DNA of 64,000 bases, from contig CAVPIM010000009.1 in the NCBI GenBank assembly GCA_963704995.1, forward strand, positions 186,001 through 250,000, given 5' to 3'. The notes beneath the pieces were generated by a model. The model ran no database searches. It was not told where the DNA came from and saw nothing but the letters and a program-made list of their open reading frames with translations. The stretch is from RYN-230 sp963704995 (GTDB lineage: Bacteria > Actinomycetota > Actinomycetes > Streptosporangiales > Streptosporangiaceae). A program made the translations under genes and the position numbers. This document shows positions 8,739 to 18,832 of this stretch, piece after piece (positions within the stretch are counted from its first letter, which is position 1; each line of letters begins with the position of its first letter).

Positions 8739-10388
8739 TCATTCCTCCCCCGGGTCCTCGTCCCCGTGGTCTTCGCGATCCTCCTCGCGCGCCTCGCGGT
8801 CGCGCGCCTCACGGTCCAGGCGGTCGTTCTCCGCGCGGTCACGCTCTTCGCGGCCGGCGTCGGCGCGGTCCGGGGCGAGCAGGAGGCGGGCGTCCCCGGC
8901 GGTGACGACCGACCCGGTCACCAGCACCCCGGTCAGGGTCAGCCCTTCCTCGCCGGACGCGTCGTCGGCCAGGCCCACCGCCATCTCCAGGGCGTCGTCG
9001 AGCCGCCGCGCCAGACGCACCCGCTCCGCTCCGAACACCGACGCGGCCAGCTCCTCCAGCTTGTCCGGGTCCATGGACCGATCAGATGAGTTCCGGGTCA
9101 CCACCAGCTCAGAGATCACCGGCTCCATCTGGTCCAGGATCCCGGCCACGTCCTTGTCCTCGCTGACCGCCAGCACCCCGATGACCGCCGCGAACGTGAA
9201 CGCCTCGGTGAGGGCCTCCATCGCGGCTTCCATGCCCGCCGGATTATGCGCCGCGTCCAGAATCACCACCGGACTGCGCCGCACCACCTCAAGCCGACCC
9301 GGCGATGTGACCTGCGCAAATCCCTCCCGCACCAGATCCTGCCCCAGCGCCCCCGCAGGCGCGTCCGGATCATCCTCCGCACCGGGCCGGGCCGGCGGAA
9401 CCGCGGGCGTACCGTCATCAAGATCAGCCATGCGCGTATCAGCGGGGTCCGGGGACCCGGAAGCATCGTCCTGCGCGGGCCAGCCCGCGGTTTCGTCGGC
9501 CCGGTCCGCCTCGTGCTCAGCCGACTGCCCCGGCAACGGCGCCCCGGCCGCGAACGCCTCGACGGCGGCCAGGGCGACCGCAGCATTGCTGGCCTGGTAA
9601 GCGCCGAACAGCGGCAGCACGATGTCCGTGTAGTCGCCGCGCAGCCCGCGCAGGTCCAGCCGCTGCCCGCCGACCGCCAGATCGCGGCTGAGCACCCCGA
9701 ACTCCAGCCCTTCGCGGACCACCGATGCGCCGACCGTGACGACCCGGCGCAGCAGCGCCTCCGCCGCGGGCAGCGGCTGCTGGGCCAGCACGGCCACCGC
9801 GCCCGGCTTGATGATCCCGGCCTTGTCCGTGGCGATCTCCTCCACGGTGCCGCCCAGCCAGGCGGTGTGGTCCAGGGAGACCGGGGTGACCACGGCCACG
9901 GCACCGTCCGCGATGTTCGTCGCGTCCCAGGTGCCGCCCAGCCCGACCTCGACGACCGCCACGTCCACCGGGACGTCAGCGAAGATGGCGAAGGCCATGC
10001 CGGTCAGCACCTCGAAGAAGGACAGCTGGCTGGCCTGCTGCCCGTCCACCATGGCCAGGTAGGGGGCCAGCTCCTCGTAGGCGGACACGAAGACGTCGGC
10101 GGAGACGGGCTGCCCGTCCACCACGATCCGTTCCCGGATGGAGGACAGGTGCGGGCTGGTGAACAGGCCGGTGCGCAGGCCCCGCGCGCGCAGCAGGCTC
10201 TCGATCATCCGCGCGGTCGAGGTCTTGCCGTTCGTGCCGGTGACGTGGATGACCGGATAGGACCGCTGCGGGTCGCCGAGGACCGAGACGAGCGCGGCCA
10301 TCCGTTCCAGGGTCGGCTCGATGGCGTGCTCAGGACGCCGCGCGAGGATCTCGCCCTCCGCCTCGCGCAGCTCGTCCCGGATGCTCAA
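8739..10388 (-). CDS. folC: Folylpolyglutamate synthase / dihydrofolate synthase
   Basis: Adds glutamate to dihydropteroate and folates (Mur ligase fold, ATP-dependent). The ATP loop HVTGTNGKTSTARMIES is at about residue 48, followed by FTSPHLSSIRERI. VEVGLGGTWDATN and LDAAHNPAGMEAAMEAL are typical. The protein is long (549 residues) because of an acidic insert at ~295-345 (AEHEADRADETAGWP onward) and a highly charged Glu/Arg/Asp tail over the last 45 residues. The start is TTG at 10388, overlapping the valS stop as TTGA with a G-rich ribosome site. Confidence 0.95.
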   Translation of the reverse strand: MSIRDELREAEGEILARRPEHAIEPTLERMAALVSVLGDPQRSYPVIHVTGTNGKTSTARMIESLLRARGLRTGLFTSPHLSSIRERIVVDGQPVSADVFVSAYEELAPYLAMVDGQQASQLSFFEVLTGMAFAIFADVPVDVAVVEVGLGGTWDATNIADGAVAVVTPVSLDHTAWLGGTVEEIATDKAGIIKPGAVAVLAQQPLPAAEALLRRVVTVGASVVREGLEFGVLSRDLAVGGQRLDLRGLRGDYTDIVLPLFGAYQASNAAVALAAVEAFAAGAPLPGQSAEHEADRADETAGWPAQDDASGSPDPADTRMADLDDGTPAVPPARPGAEDDPDAPAGALGQDLVREGFAQVTSPGRLEVVRRSPVVILDAAHNPAGMEAAMEALTEAFTFAAVIGVLAVSEDKDVAGILDQMEPVISELVVTRNSSDRSMDPDKLEELAASVFGAERVRLARRLDDALEMAVGLADDASGEEGLTLTGVLVTGSVVTAGDARLLLAPDRADAGREERDRAENDRLDREARDREAREEDREDHGDEDPGEE

Positions 10389-13069
10389 CCGTCCCCCCGC
10401 GTGCTGTCCGCTGATTGCGGCAAGGCGGCGAGCCGGCCGGAGATCCGCTCGATGTCGGCGTGCGCGGCGGCGAGCCGCTCCCGGGTCTTGGCCACCACGT
10501 CTTCGGGCGCCTTGGCCAGGAAGGACTCGTTGGCGAGCTTGCGGCTGGACTGGTCCGCCTCCTTGCGGGCGGCGGCCAGGTCCTTGTCCAGCCGGCGCCG
10601 CTCGGCGGCCACGTCGATCCCGGCGGCGGTGTCCAGCTCGGCGGTAATGCCCTCGGCCAGCACGGACGCGGTCGCCGCGAAGCTGTCGCCGGGCACGGTC
10701 AGCCGCAGCAGCGACCGGATGCTGGTCTCGTGCGGCGCAAGGCGGGTGCCCTCGATCCCGGCCAGCACCGCGGGCACCTGCTGCCCGGGCCGCAGTCCCT
10801 GGTCGGAGCGGAACCGGCGGACCTCGGTGACCAGCCGCATCAGCGAGCCGATCTCCGCTTCCGCGGCGGTGTCCCGGAAGGCCGCCGGGGCGGCCGCCGT
10901 GGTGCGCTGCCCCGGCCAGGGGGCGATCATGATGCTGTCACCGCCGGTGAGCGCGGTCCACAGCTCCTCGGTGACGAACGGCATGACCGGGTGGAGCAGC
11001 TTGAGCAGCCGGTCCAGCACGTAGCCGAGCACCTCACGGGTGACCCCGGCCGCCTCGGCAGATCCCGACAGGGCCGGCTTGGCCAGTTCCAGGTACCAGT
11101 CGCAGACCTCGTCCCAGGCGAAGTGGTACAGCAGCTCGCACACCTTGCCGAACTCGTACTGCTCGAAGAGCGCGTCCACCTCGTCGGTGACGGTGGCCAG
11201 CCGGGACAGGATCCAGCGGGCCGCGGTCGGCATCTGCCCGGGATCAGGCAGCGTGGCCGGCACGGTCGCGCCGTTCAGCAGCGCGAACCGGGTCGCGTTC
11301 CACAGCTTGTTACAGAAGTTCCTGGATCCGGTGACCCATTCCTCGCTGACGGCCACGTCGCTGCCCGGGCTGGCCCCGCGGGCCAGGGTGAACCGGGTGG
11401 CATCGGCGCCGAACCGGCCGATCCAGTCCAGCGGGTCCACGGTGTTGCCCAGCGACTTGGACATCTTCTTGCCGTACTGGTCCCGCACCAGGCCGTGCAG
11501 GGCGATGTCCCGGAACGGGGCGGCCTGGGCCGGCTCGCGCTGCGACATCGCGTACAGGCCGAACATCATCATCCGGGCGACCCAGAAGAACAGGATGTCG
11601 TAGGCCGTGACCAGGACGCTGGTGGGGTAGAAGACGGCCAGGTCCTCGGTATCGCCCGGCCAGCCGAGCGTGGAGCAGGGCCAGAGCGCGGACGAGAACC
11701 AGGTGTCGAGCACGTCCGGGTCCTGCCGCCAGCCCTCGCCGGACGGCGGCTCCTCGCCGGGGCCGACGCAGACGACCTCGCCGGCCGGGCCGTACCAGAC
11801 GGGGATGCGGTGCCCCCACCACAGCTGGCGGCTGATGCACCAGTCGTGCATGTCGTTGACCCAGTCGAAGTAGCGCGGTGCCATCTCGGCCGGGTGGATG
11901 CCGACCCGGCCGTCGCGGACCGCGTCGCCGGCCGCCTTGGCCAGCGGGCCGACCTTGACGAACCACTGCAGGGACAGCCGGGGCTCGACCACCGTGCCGC
12001 ACCGGCTGCAGTGGCCGACCGCGTGCACGTAGGGCCGGACCTCGGCCACGATGCGGCCGTCCTCGCGCAGCGCCGCGACCACCGCGGGCCGGGCCTCGAA
12101 GCGGTCGAGGCCCTCGAACGGGCCGTGGGCCGTGATCCGCCCGTGCTCGTCCAGGACCGTGACGGCGGGCAGCCCGTGCCGGCGGCCGATCTCGAAGTCG
12201 TCCGGGTCGTGCGCCGGGGTTACCTTGACCGCGCCGGTGCCGAACTCGGGGTCCACGTGAGGGTCGGCGACCACCGGGATGCGCCGGCCGGACAGGGGCA
12301 GCTGGATCTCCCGGCCGACCAGGTGGGCGTAGCGCGGGTCGTCGGGGTGCACGGCGATGCCGGTGTCACCGAGCATGGTCTCGGCCCGGGTGGTGGCGAC
12401 CACGATCGAGTCGTCGCCGTCCCCGTACCGGATCGAGACGAGCTCGCCGTCCTCGTCGCTGTGGTCCACCTCGATGTCGGACAGCGCGGTGAGGCAGCGC
12501 GGGCACCAGTTGATGATCCGCTCGGCGCGGTAGATGAGCCGGTCGTCGAACAGGCGCTTGAACACGGTCTGCACCGCGCGGGACAGGCCCTCGTCCATGG
12601 TGAACCGCTCACGGGACCAGTCCACGCTGTCGCCGAGGCGGCGCATCTGGCCGAGGATCTTCCCGCCGGACTCGGCCTTCCACTGCCAGACCCGTTCCAC
12701 GAACGCCTCACGGCCGAGGTCGTGACGGCTCAGGCCCTCTTTGGCCAGCTCCCGCTCCACCACGTTCTGGGTGGCGATGCCGGCGTGGTCCATGCCGGGC
12801 ACCCACAAGGCGGTGTAGCCCTGCATCCGGCGCCGCCGGACCAGCGCGTCGATCAGCGTGTGGTTGAGCGCGTGGCCGATGTGCAGCACCCCGGTGACGT
12901 TCGGCGGGGGGATCACGATGCAGAAGGCCGGGTGCTCCGGGCTGACGTCCTTGGCCTCCACGTGCATCAGCCCGCGGCTGTCCCACGACTGGTACAGGCG
13001 GTCCTCAACCTCACCCGGCACGTACTGCGGCGGGAGCTCGGTTCGCTGCTGGCTCAGATCTGCACTCAC
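10385..13069 (-). CDS. valS: Valyl-tRNA synthetase
   Basis: Class I aminoacyl-tRNA synthetase charging tRNA-Val. The HIGH motif is in PPPNVTGVLHIGHALNHTL near residue 63, and KMSKSLGNTVDPLDW is near residue 545. The editing domain and anticodon-binding region follow, and the C-terminus carries the usual ValS coiled-coil arm (AERRRLDKDLAAARKEADQ). Length 894 residues, normal. GTG start. It is followed directly by folC in the same operon, an order common in actinobacteria and firmicutes. Confidence 0.97.
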   Translation of the reverse strand: MSADLSQQRTELPPQYVPGEVEDRLYQSWDSRGLMHVEAKDVSPEHPAFCIVIPPPNVTGVLHIGHALNHTLIDALVRRRRMQGYTALWVPGMDHAGIATQNVVERELAKEGLSRHDLGREAFVERVWQWKAESGGKILGQMRRLGDSVDWSRERFTMDEGLSRAVQTVFKRLFDDRLIYRAERIINWCPRCLTALSDIEVDHSDEDGELVSIRYGDGDDSIVVATTRAETMLGDTGIAVHPDDPRYAHLVGREIQLPLSGRRIPVVADPHVDPEFGTGAVKVTPAHDPDDFEIGRRHGLPAVTVLDEHGRITAHGPFEGLDRFEARPAVVAALREDGRIVAEVRPYVHAVGHCSRCGTVVEPRLSLQWFVKVGPLAKAAGDAVRDGRVGIHPAEMAPRYFDWVNDMHDWCISRQLWWGHRIPVWYGPAGEVVCVGPGEEPPSGEGWRQDPDVLDTWFSSALWPCSTLGWPGDTEDLAVFYPTSVLVTAYDILFFWVARMMMFGLYAMSQREPAQAAPFRDIALHGLVRDQYGKKMSKSLGNTVDPLDWIGRFGADATRFTLARGASPGSDVAVSEEWVTGSRNFCNKLWNATRFALLNGATVPATLPDPGQMPTAARWILSRLATVTDEVDALFEQYEFGKVCELLYHFAWDEVCDWYLELAKPALSGSAEAAGVTREVLGYVLDRLLKLLHPVMPFVTEELWTALTGGDSIMIAPWPGQRTTAAAPAAFRDTAAEAEIGSLMRLVTEVRRFRSDQGLRPGQQVPAVLAGIEGTRLAPHETSIRSLLRLTVPGDSFAATASVLAEGITAELDTAAGIDVAAERRRLDKDLAAARKEADQSSRKLANESFLAKAPEDVVAKTRERLAAAHADIERISGRLAALPQSADSTRGDG

Positions 13070-13148
13070 GACAGCCGAGTCTAGTGCCGCGGGCCATGCC
13101 GCCCGTGCAATGCCCGGCCTGCGCTCCGCTGCGCGGGTCTGCCCCGGT

Positions 13149-14426
<1,278 letters not shown>

Positions 14427-14448
14427 CCAGCTACTCCTTTACCTGGAG

Positions 14449-14475
14449 CCGTCAGCCCCAGCCTCGGGCTGACGG
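14449..14475 (-). promoter_or_regulatory. Hairpin between clpP2 and clpX
   Basis: Perfect 10-bp stem CCGTCAGCCC / GGGCTGACGG with a 7-nt loop, 23 bases upstream of the clpX start. It could end the clpP transcript, attenuate read-through into clpX, or stabilise the clpX leader. Confidence 0.5.
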
Positions 14476-14624
14476 CGGCATTCCGCCGTGCCACCACGCT
14501 CGTTTGCCTGCGGGTCACTCGGGACCCGCCGGCCGACCTTCTACTTCTGACGGTACCGCCTCCGGGGCCCCGGCCGCGAGAGCCGGCCCGGAGCCTTACC
14601 GCCCGGGAGGACGAATCCTCCTGG

Positions 14625-15341
14625 TTAGGACGACCCTACCTCGCTGCGCCGCTTCAGGCTGGACAGAACTTCATCCACCAGACCGTATTCCTTGGCCTCC
14701 TCGGCGGTGAAGAACTTGTCCCGCTCGATGTCCTGGCGGACCTGCTCCTCGGTCCGGCCCGTGTGCAAGGCCACGATGTGCTCCATGGAGGCCCGCATCC
14801 GCAGGATCTCCTGGGCCTGGATCTCCAGGTCACTGGACTGCCCGTAGCCGCCCTCGGTGGCCGGCTGGTGCAGCAGGATGCGGGCGTTCGGCAGGGCCAG
14901 CCGCTTGCCCTTGGTGCCCGCGGCGAGCAGCACCGCCGCACCCGAGGCTGCCTGGCCGATGCAGACCGTCTGGAGCTCGGGCTGGACGAACTGCATCGTG
15001 TCGTAGATCGCCATCATCGAGGTCACCGACCCGCCCGGCGAGTTGATGTACATCGTGATGTCGCGGTCCGGGTCCAGCGACTCCAGCGCGATCAGCTGCG
15101 CGATGACGTCGTTGGCCGAGGCGTCGTCGATCTGCACGCCGAGGAAGATGATCCGCTCCTCGAAGAGCTTGTTGTACGGGTTCATCTCCTTGACGCCGTA
15201 CGACGTGCGCTCCACGAAGGAGGGCAGGACGTAGCGGGATTCCGCCGGCCCGGGGTGCCGCGGCCCGGCCAGGCCGCCGTTGGATGTACTCACTTGCGGC
15301 TCCTCCGCTCCATATCCGGCGGGTCCGGGGTGGCGATTCAT
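14625..15341 (-). CDS. clpP2: ATP-dependent Clp protease proteolytic subunit ClpP2
   Basis: Serine protease subunit of the mixed ClpP1P2 tetradecamer. Catalytic triad by sequence: Ser133 in GQAASGAAVLL, His158 in ILLHQPATEG, Asp208 in IERDKFF. The N-terminal ~35 residues before the ClpP fold are extra and probably a propeptide. The start ATG overlaps the clpP1 stop (ATGA), so the two subunits are co-translated. Confidence 0.96.
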   Translation of the reverse strand: MNRHPGPAGYGAEEPQVSTSNGGLAGPRHPGPAESRYVLPSFVERTSYGVKEMNPYNKLFEERIIFLGVQIDDASANDVIAQLIALESLDPDRDITMYINSPGGSVTSMMAIYDTMQFVQPELQTVCIGQAASGAAVLLAAGTKGKRLALPNARILLHQPATEGGYGQSSDLEIQAQEILRMRASMEHIVALHTGRTEEQVRQDIERDKFFTAEEAKEYGLVDEVLSSLKRRSEVGSS

Positions 15342-15985
15342 GAGACCGGCCCTTCGGACGGGACTTCCACGGCACTGCGGATCACGTGGTCGACGAAGCC
15401 GTACTCCTTCGCCTGCTCCGCGGTGAACCAGCGGTCCCGGTCAGCGTCCTTCTCGATCTGCTCGACGGTCTGCCCGGTGTGGAAGGCCGTGCGCTCGGCC
15501 AGGGTGCGCTTGATGTAGATCATCTGCTCGGCCTGGATCCTGATGTCCGACGCGGTACCGCCGATGCCGCCGGACGGCTGGTGCATCAGGACGCTGGCGT
15601 GCGGCAGCGCGTAGCGCTTGCCCGGCGTCCCGGCGGAGAGCAGGAACTGGCCCATGGACGCGGCCATGCCCATGGCGTAGGTGGCGATGTCGTTCGGCAC
15701 GTACTGCATCACGTCGTAGATGGCCAGGCCCGCGTAGACGGACCCGCCGGGCGAGTTGATGTAAATGCTGATATCGCGCTTGTCGTCCTCGGACGCGAGC
15801 AGCACCATCTCGGCGCACATCCGGTTGGCGATGTCCTCGTCAACCTGCTGGCCGAGGAAGATGATCCGGTGCCGGAGCAGCCGGTTGAATATCTGTTCGG
15901 TAATCAGCGGCGGGGCCGCTTCCGCGGTGCGCGCCAGGATCCCTGCCGGGTCCTCGAAGGCCGGAGGCGTCACTCTGCTCTCCAT
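15338..15985 (-). CDS. clpP1: ATP-dependent Clp protease proteolytic subunit ClpP1
   Basis: First subunit of the actinobacterial ClpP pair. Triad: Ser110 in MAASMGQFLL, His135 in VLMHQPSGG, Asp184 in DRDRW. Length 215 residues. It lies 165 bp downstream of the trigger factor gene on the same strand, the classical tig-clpP-clpP-clpX order for protein quality control. Confidence 0.96.
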   Translation of the reverse strand: MESRVTPPAFEDPAGILARTAEAAPPLITEQIFNRLLRHRIIFLGQQVDEDIANRMCAEMVLLASEDDKRDISIYINSPGGSVYAGLAIYDVMQYVPNDIATYAMGMAASMGQFLLSAGTPGKRYALPHASVLMHQPSGGIGGTASDIRIQAEQMIYIKRTLAERTAFHTGQTVEQIEKDADRDRWFTAEQAKEYGFVDHVIRSAVEVPSEGPVS

Positions 15986-16149
15986 TTCCGCTCACGTTCT
16001 TGCGTCATTGACATGGACGATAACTCCCGGCCAGGGTCAGATCGTCCGCGCCCCAGCCCTGTTCGCTGTCGGCGCAGGCCCCCGCCCCCCGGCGCGGGCC
16101 GGCCGGGCCCCGGGTGCGGGCCCTGGTCAGCTGCCTTCCCCCGGCCGCG

Positions 16150-17775
16150 TCACGCGGTGCTGCCGCCTGCCCCGGCATCCGCCGGGCTGTCGTCCGCGGA
16201 GCTGTCCCCCGCGGCCTGCTCAGCGCTGGCCTCGGGGGCGCTGGCCTTCTTCGCGCTGGCCTTCCTGGTCCCGGCCTTCTTCGTGCTGGCCTTCTTCGTG
16301 CTGGTCTTCTTGGCGCTGGCCTCGGGCGCACCGGCCTCCCCAGCACCGGCCGCCTCAGCACCGGCCTCCGGGGCGCCGGCTCAGCCGTGACCTCCCCAGC
16401 ACTGGCCGCCTCAGCACTGGCCGCCTCAGCACTGGCCTCAGCCTCGTCCGCCCCGTCCGGGCGCATCGCGGCCTCGATGTCCACCGGCTGGCCGGCCTCG
16501 TCGGTCACGGTGGCACGCTCGGTGATGAGGGTGAGCGCCTTGCCTCGCAGCACCTCGGTGATCACCGAGCCGATCTGGCCGCGGTCCGCCAGCTCCTGGG
16601 CCAGCCGGTCGGGCTGGACGCCCATCCGGTAGGCCTGCTCGATGACGAACGAGTTCAGCTCCTCCTGCTCGATGCCGAGCTCCTCCTGCCGGGCCAGCTG
16701 GTCCATGACGAACCCGGCCTTGACCGAGCGCCGCGCGCTGTCCTTGAGGTCGGTGTCGAGCTGCTCGGCGCTCTGGCCGGACGAGGCCAGGTAGTCCTCC
16801 ATGCTGGTGCCGGCCCGCTCCAGCTGCTCGTCGAGCGACTCACGCCGCATCTGGACCTCGCCGTCCACCATGCTGTCCGGCAGCGGGATGTCGATCTTGG
16901 CGAGCACCGCGTCCAGCGCGCGTTCCCGGGCCTGGCCGACCTGCTGCATCCGCTTCATGGCCTCGAGCTGGCCCCGCGTCCCGGCGCGGAACTCGCCGAG
17001 CGTGTCGTACTCGCTCGCGGACTGGGCGAACTCGTCGTCCAGCTCGGGCAGCTCCTTGACCTTGACGCTGTGCACGGTCACGGTCACGTCGGCCTGGTCG
17101 CCGCCGTGCTCCCCGCCGACCAGCTCGGCGCTGAAGGTCTTGGACTCACCGGACGACATCCCGGTCAGTGCCTCGTCCAGGCCGTCCAGCAGCGAGCCGC
17201 TGCCCACCTGGTAGGAGTAGCCGCTCACCTGGGCGTCATCGACCGGCTCACCGTTCACCGAGGCGGACAGGTCGATCGAGGTGAAGTCACCGTCCTCGAC
17301 CGTCCGGTTCGACGCCCTTGAGGGAGGCGAACCGCTCGCGCAGGCCGCCGATGTACTCTTCGACCTCGTCCGGGGTGACCACGGCCGTGTCCACGGTCAC
17401 CGGGAGCCCCTGCAGATCGGGGATCTCGAACTTGGGCCGGACGTCCACCTCGGCGGTGAAGGCCAGCTCCTTGCCGTCGTCCAGCTTGGTGATCTCGAGT
17501 TCCGGCTGGCCGAGCGCGAACACGTCATTGTCCTGCAGGGCCTGCCCGTAGAACTGCGGCACCGCCTCGTTGACCGCCTGCTCCAGCACCATCCCGCGGC
17601 CGAACCGCTGGTCGATGATGCGCGGCGGCACCCGGCCCGGCCGGAAGCCAGGCACCCGCACCTGCCGGGCGACCTCGCGGTACGCCTTGTCGAGGCTGCC
17701 CTTCAGCTCATCGAACGGAACTTCGATGGTCAGCTTCACCCTCGTTGGGCCAAGCTCCTCGACGTCGGTCTTCAC
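16150..17775 (-). pseudogene. tig: Trigger factor, reading frame broken twice
   Basis: Ribosome-bound chaperone and prolyl isomerase. The N-terminal ribosome-binding domain (start VKTDVEELGPTRVKLTIEV; loop GFRPGRVPP) reads to about 17308. There one extra base (CCGG where CGG is expected, plus-strand 17306-17307) shifts the frame. The next frame continues with TVEDGDFTSIDLSASVNGEP and the FKBP-like and C-terminal domains. A second shift near 16369 is needed to enter the genuine Lys-rich tail (KKTSTKKASTKKAG) that ends at TGA 16150-16152. Without it the frame runs on into an Arg/Pro-rich artefact to 16005. All domains are otherwise intact, so sequence error is likely. GTG start at 17775. Confidence 0.85.
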
Positions 17776-18091
17776 GTCGCCGTCACTCCCTGATCCATGC
17801 GCTCGGTGTGTGCTGCGCTGCTGCGCCCTGAAGTCCCCTGCCCGGCCGCCCCCGCCGCGCCTTGTACGCGGTAACGCGCGACCCAGCGCAGCCGCTACGG
17901 CCACGGGCGTTCAGTCTAGTGGCCCGCGCGAGGGCTCATAGGCGCACACGACCTGCGCGGTGCCCGCACTGCCGTCTGCGCGCTGCCCGCCGTGCCGGCT
18001 TTACCCCCGCTTCACCCGGCACGGGTGGTGCTCGCCCCGGCCGGGCTGCGCACGCTGGTGAGCGTAGTGCGCGCGGAACCTAGGAGGCGCT
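17776..18091. other. Gene-free gap between tig and the HdeD-like gene
   Basis: 316 bp separating divergent genes, so promoters for both are expected here. I see no clear -10/-35 pair, RNA gene or repeat. A strong AGGAGG site at the right end serves the HdeD-like gene. Confidence 0.5.
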
Positions 18092-18751
18092 ATGACAGCT
18101 CAGCATTCGGGGCCGGCGGGCCGCCACGCCCAGCCGCCGGAGCCGGGCCAGGACGGGGGAACCTCAGGCTACGGCTCCGACGCCGGTCTCTACGAGCGGG
18201 AAACGGCCCTGGCCTGGGCGTCGGCCTGGCAGGTGATGATGTTCGCCGCCGTGGCGACGTTCGCGGTCGGGCTGATCCTGGTGGTGTGGCCCAAGGCGAC
18301 AGTCATCGTCGTGGCCGCGCTGCTCGGCGCGGCGCTGCTGGTCAGCGGCATATTCCGGCTGATCCACGGGTTCGCCGCGCACGGCCTTAGCGGCGGCACC
18401 CGGGCGGCCTACGTGCTCATCGGCCTGCTGGCCGCCCTGGCCGGGCTCTACTGCCTGCGGCACATCGACGTCACCGTGGTCCTGCTCGCGTTCATCGTCG
18501 GGGTGTTCTGGACCCTGCACGGGATCGTGGACCTGAGCGTGGCGGCCACCTCCGGGCCCGGCACCGGGCGCGGGCTGCGCGCGTTCACCGGCGTGCTGAG
18601 CCTGGCCGCCGGGCTGATCGTGATGTTCTGGCCCACGATCTCGCTGCACATCCTGCTCTGGGTGATGGGCATCTGGCTGCTGGCTTACGGCGTGATGCTG
18701 GCCGTGATGGCCTTCCAGGTCCGCCACGTCGCCAAGGCGGCCCTCTCCTAA
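18092..18751 (+). CDS. HdeD/DUF308-family membrane protein
   Basis: A 219-residue protein with six predicted transmembrane helices arranged as repeated pairs (AAVATFAVGLILVVWP, AALLGAALLVSGIFRLIHGF, LIGLLAALAGLYCLRH, LLAFIVGVFWTLHGIVDL and two more). This is the HdeD-like fold linked to acid or envelope stress in enterobacteria. The role in actinobacteria is not established. ATG preceded by TAGGAGGCGCT. A long hairpin follows the stop. Confidence 0.88.
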   Translation: MTAQHSGPAGRHAQPPEPGQDGGTSGYGSDAGLYERETALAWASAWQVMMFAAVATFAVGLILVVWPKATVIVVAALLGAALLVSGIFRLIHGFAAHGLSGGTRAAYVLIGLLAALAGLYCLRHIDVTVVLLAFIVGVFWTLHGIVDLSVAATSGPGTGRGLRAFTGVLSLAAGLIVMFWPTISLHILLWVMGIWLLAYGVMLAVMAFQVRHVAKAALS

Positions 18752-18765
18752 AACACGGGAACTTC

Positions 18766-18813
18766 GTGACCTAACGGATGGTGTCGTTCCAGCGACACCA
18801 TTCGTTAGATCAC
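18766..18813. terminator. Bidirectional hairpin between convergent genes
   Basis: 21-bp stem GTGACCTAACGGATGGTGTCG paired with the reverse arm ending TTAGATCAC (one mismatch and one G-U pair), loop about 6 nt. It lies between the HdeD-like gene and the convergent MalT-like gene and suits termination from both sides. Confidence 0.75.
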
Positions 18814-18832
18814 GTCCGGGGTTGCTCCGGGG

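Noticed and set aside
10415..13084. Very long plus-strand frame opposite valS
   Set aside because: Antisense shadow caused by high GC. The Gly/His/Asp/Arg-rich product has no fold, and ValS on the minus strand has all catalytic motifs.
16005..16380. Arg/Pro-rich C-terminal extension of trigger factor in the as-read frame
   Set aside because: The neighbouring frame gives the standard Ala/Lys/Glu tail with KKAST repeats and a proper stop at 16150-16152. The Arg/Pro version is a frameshift product.
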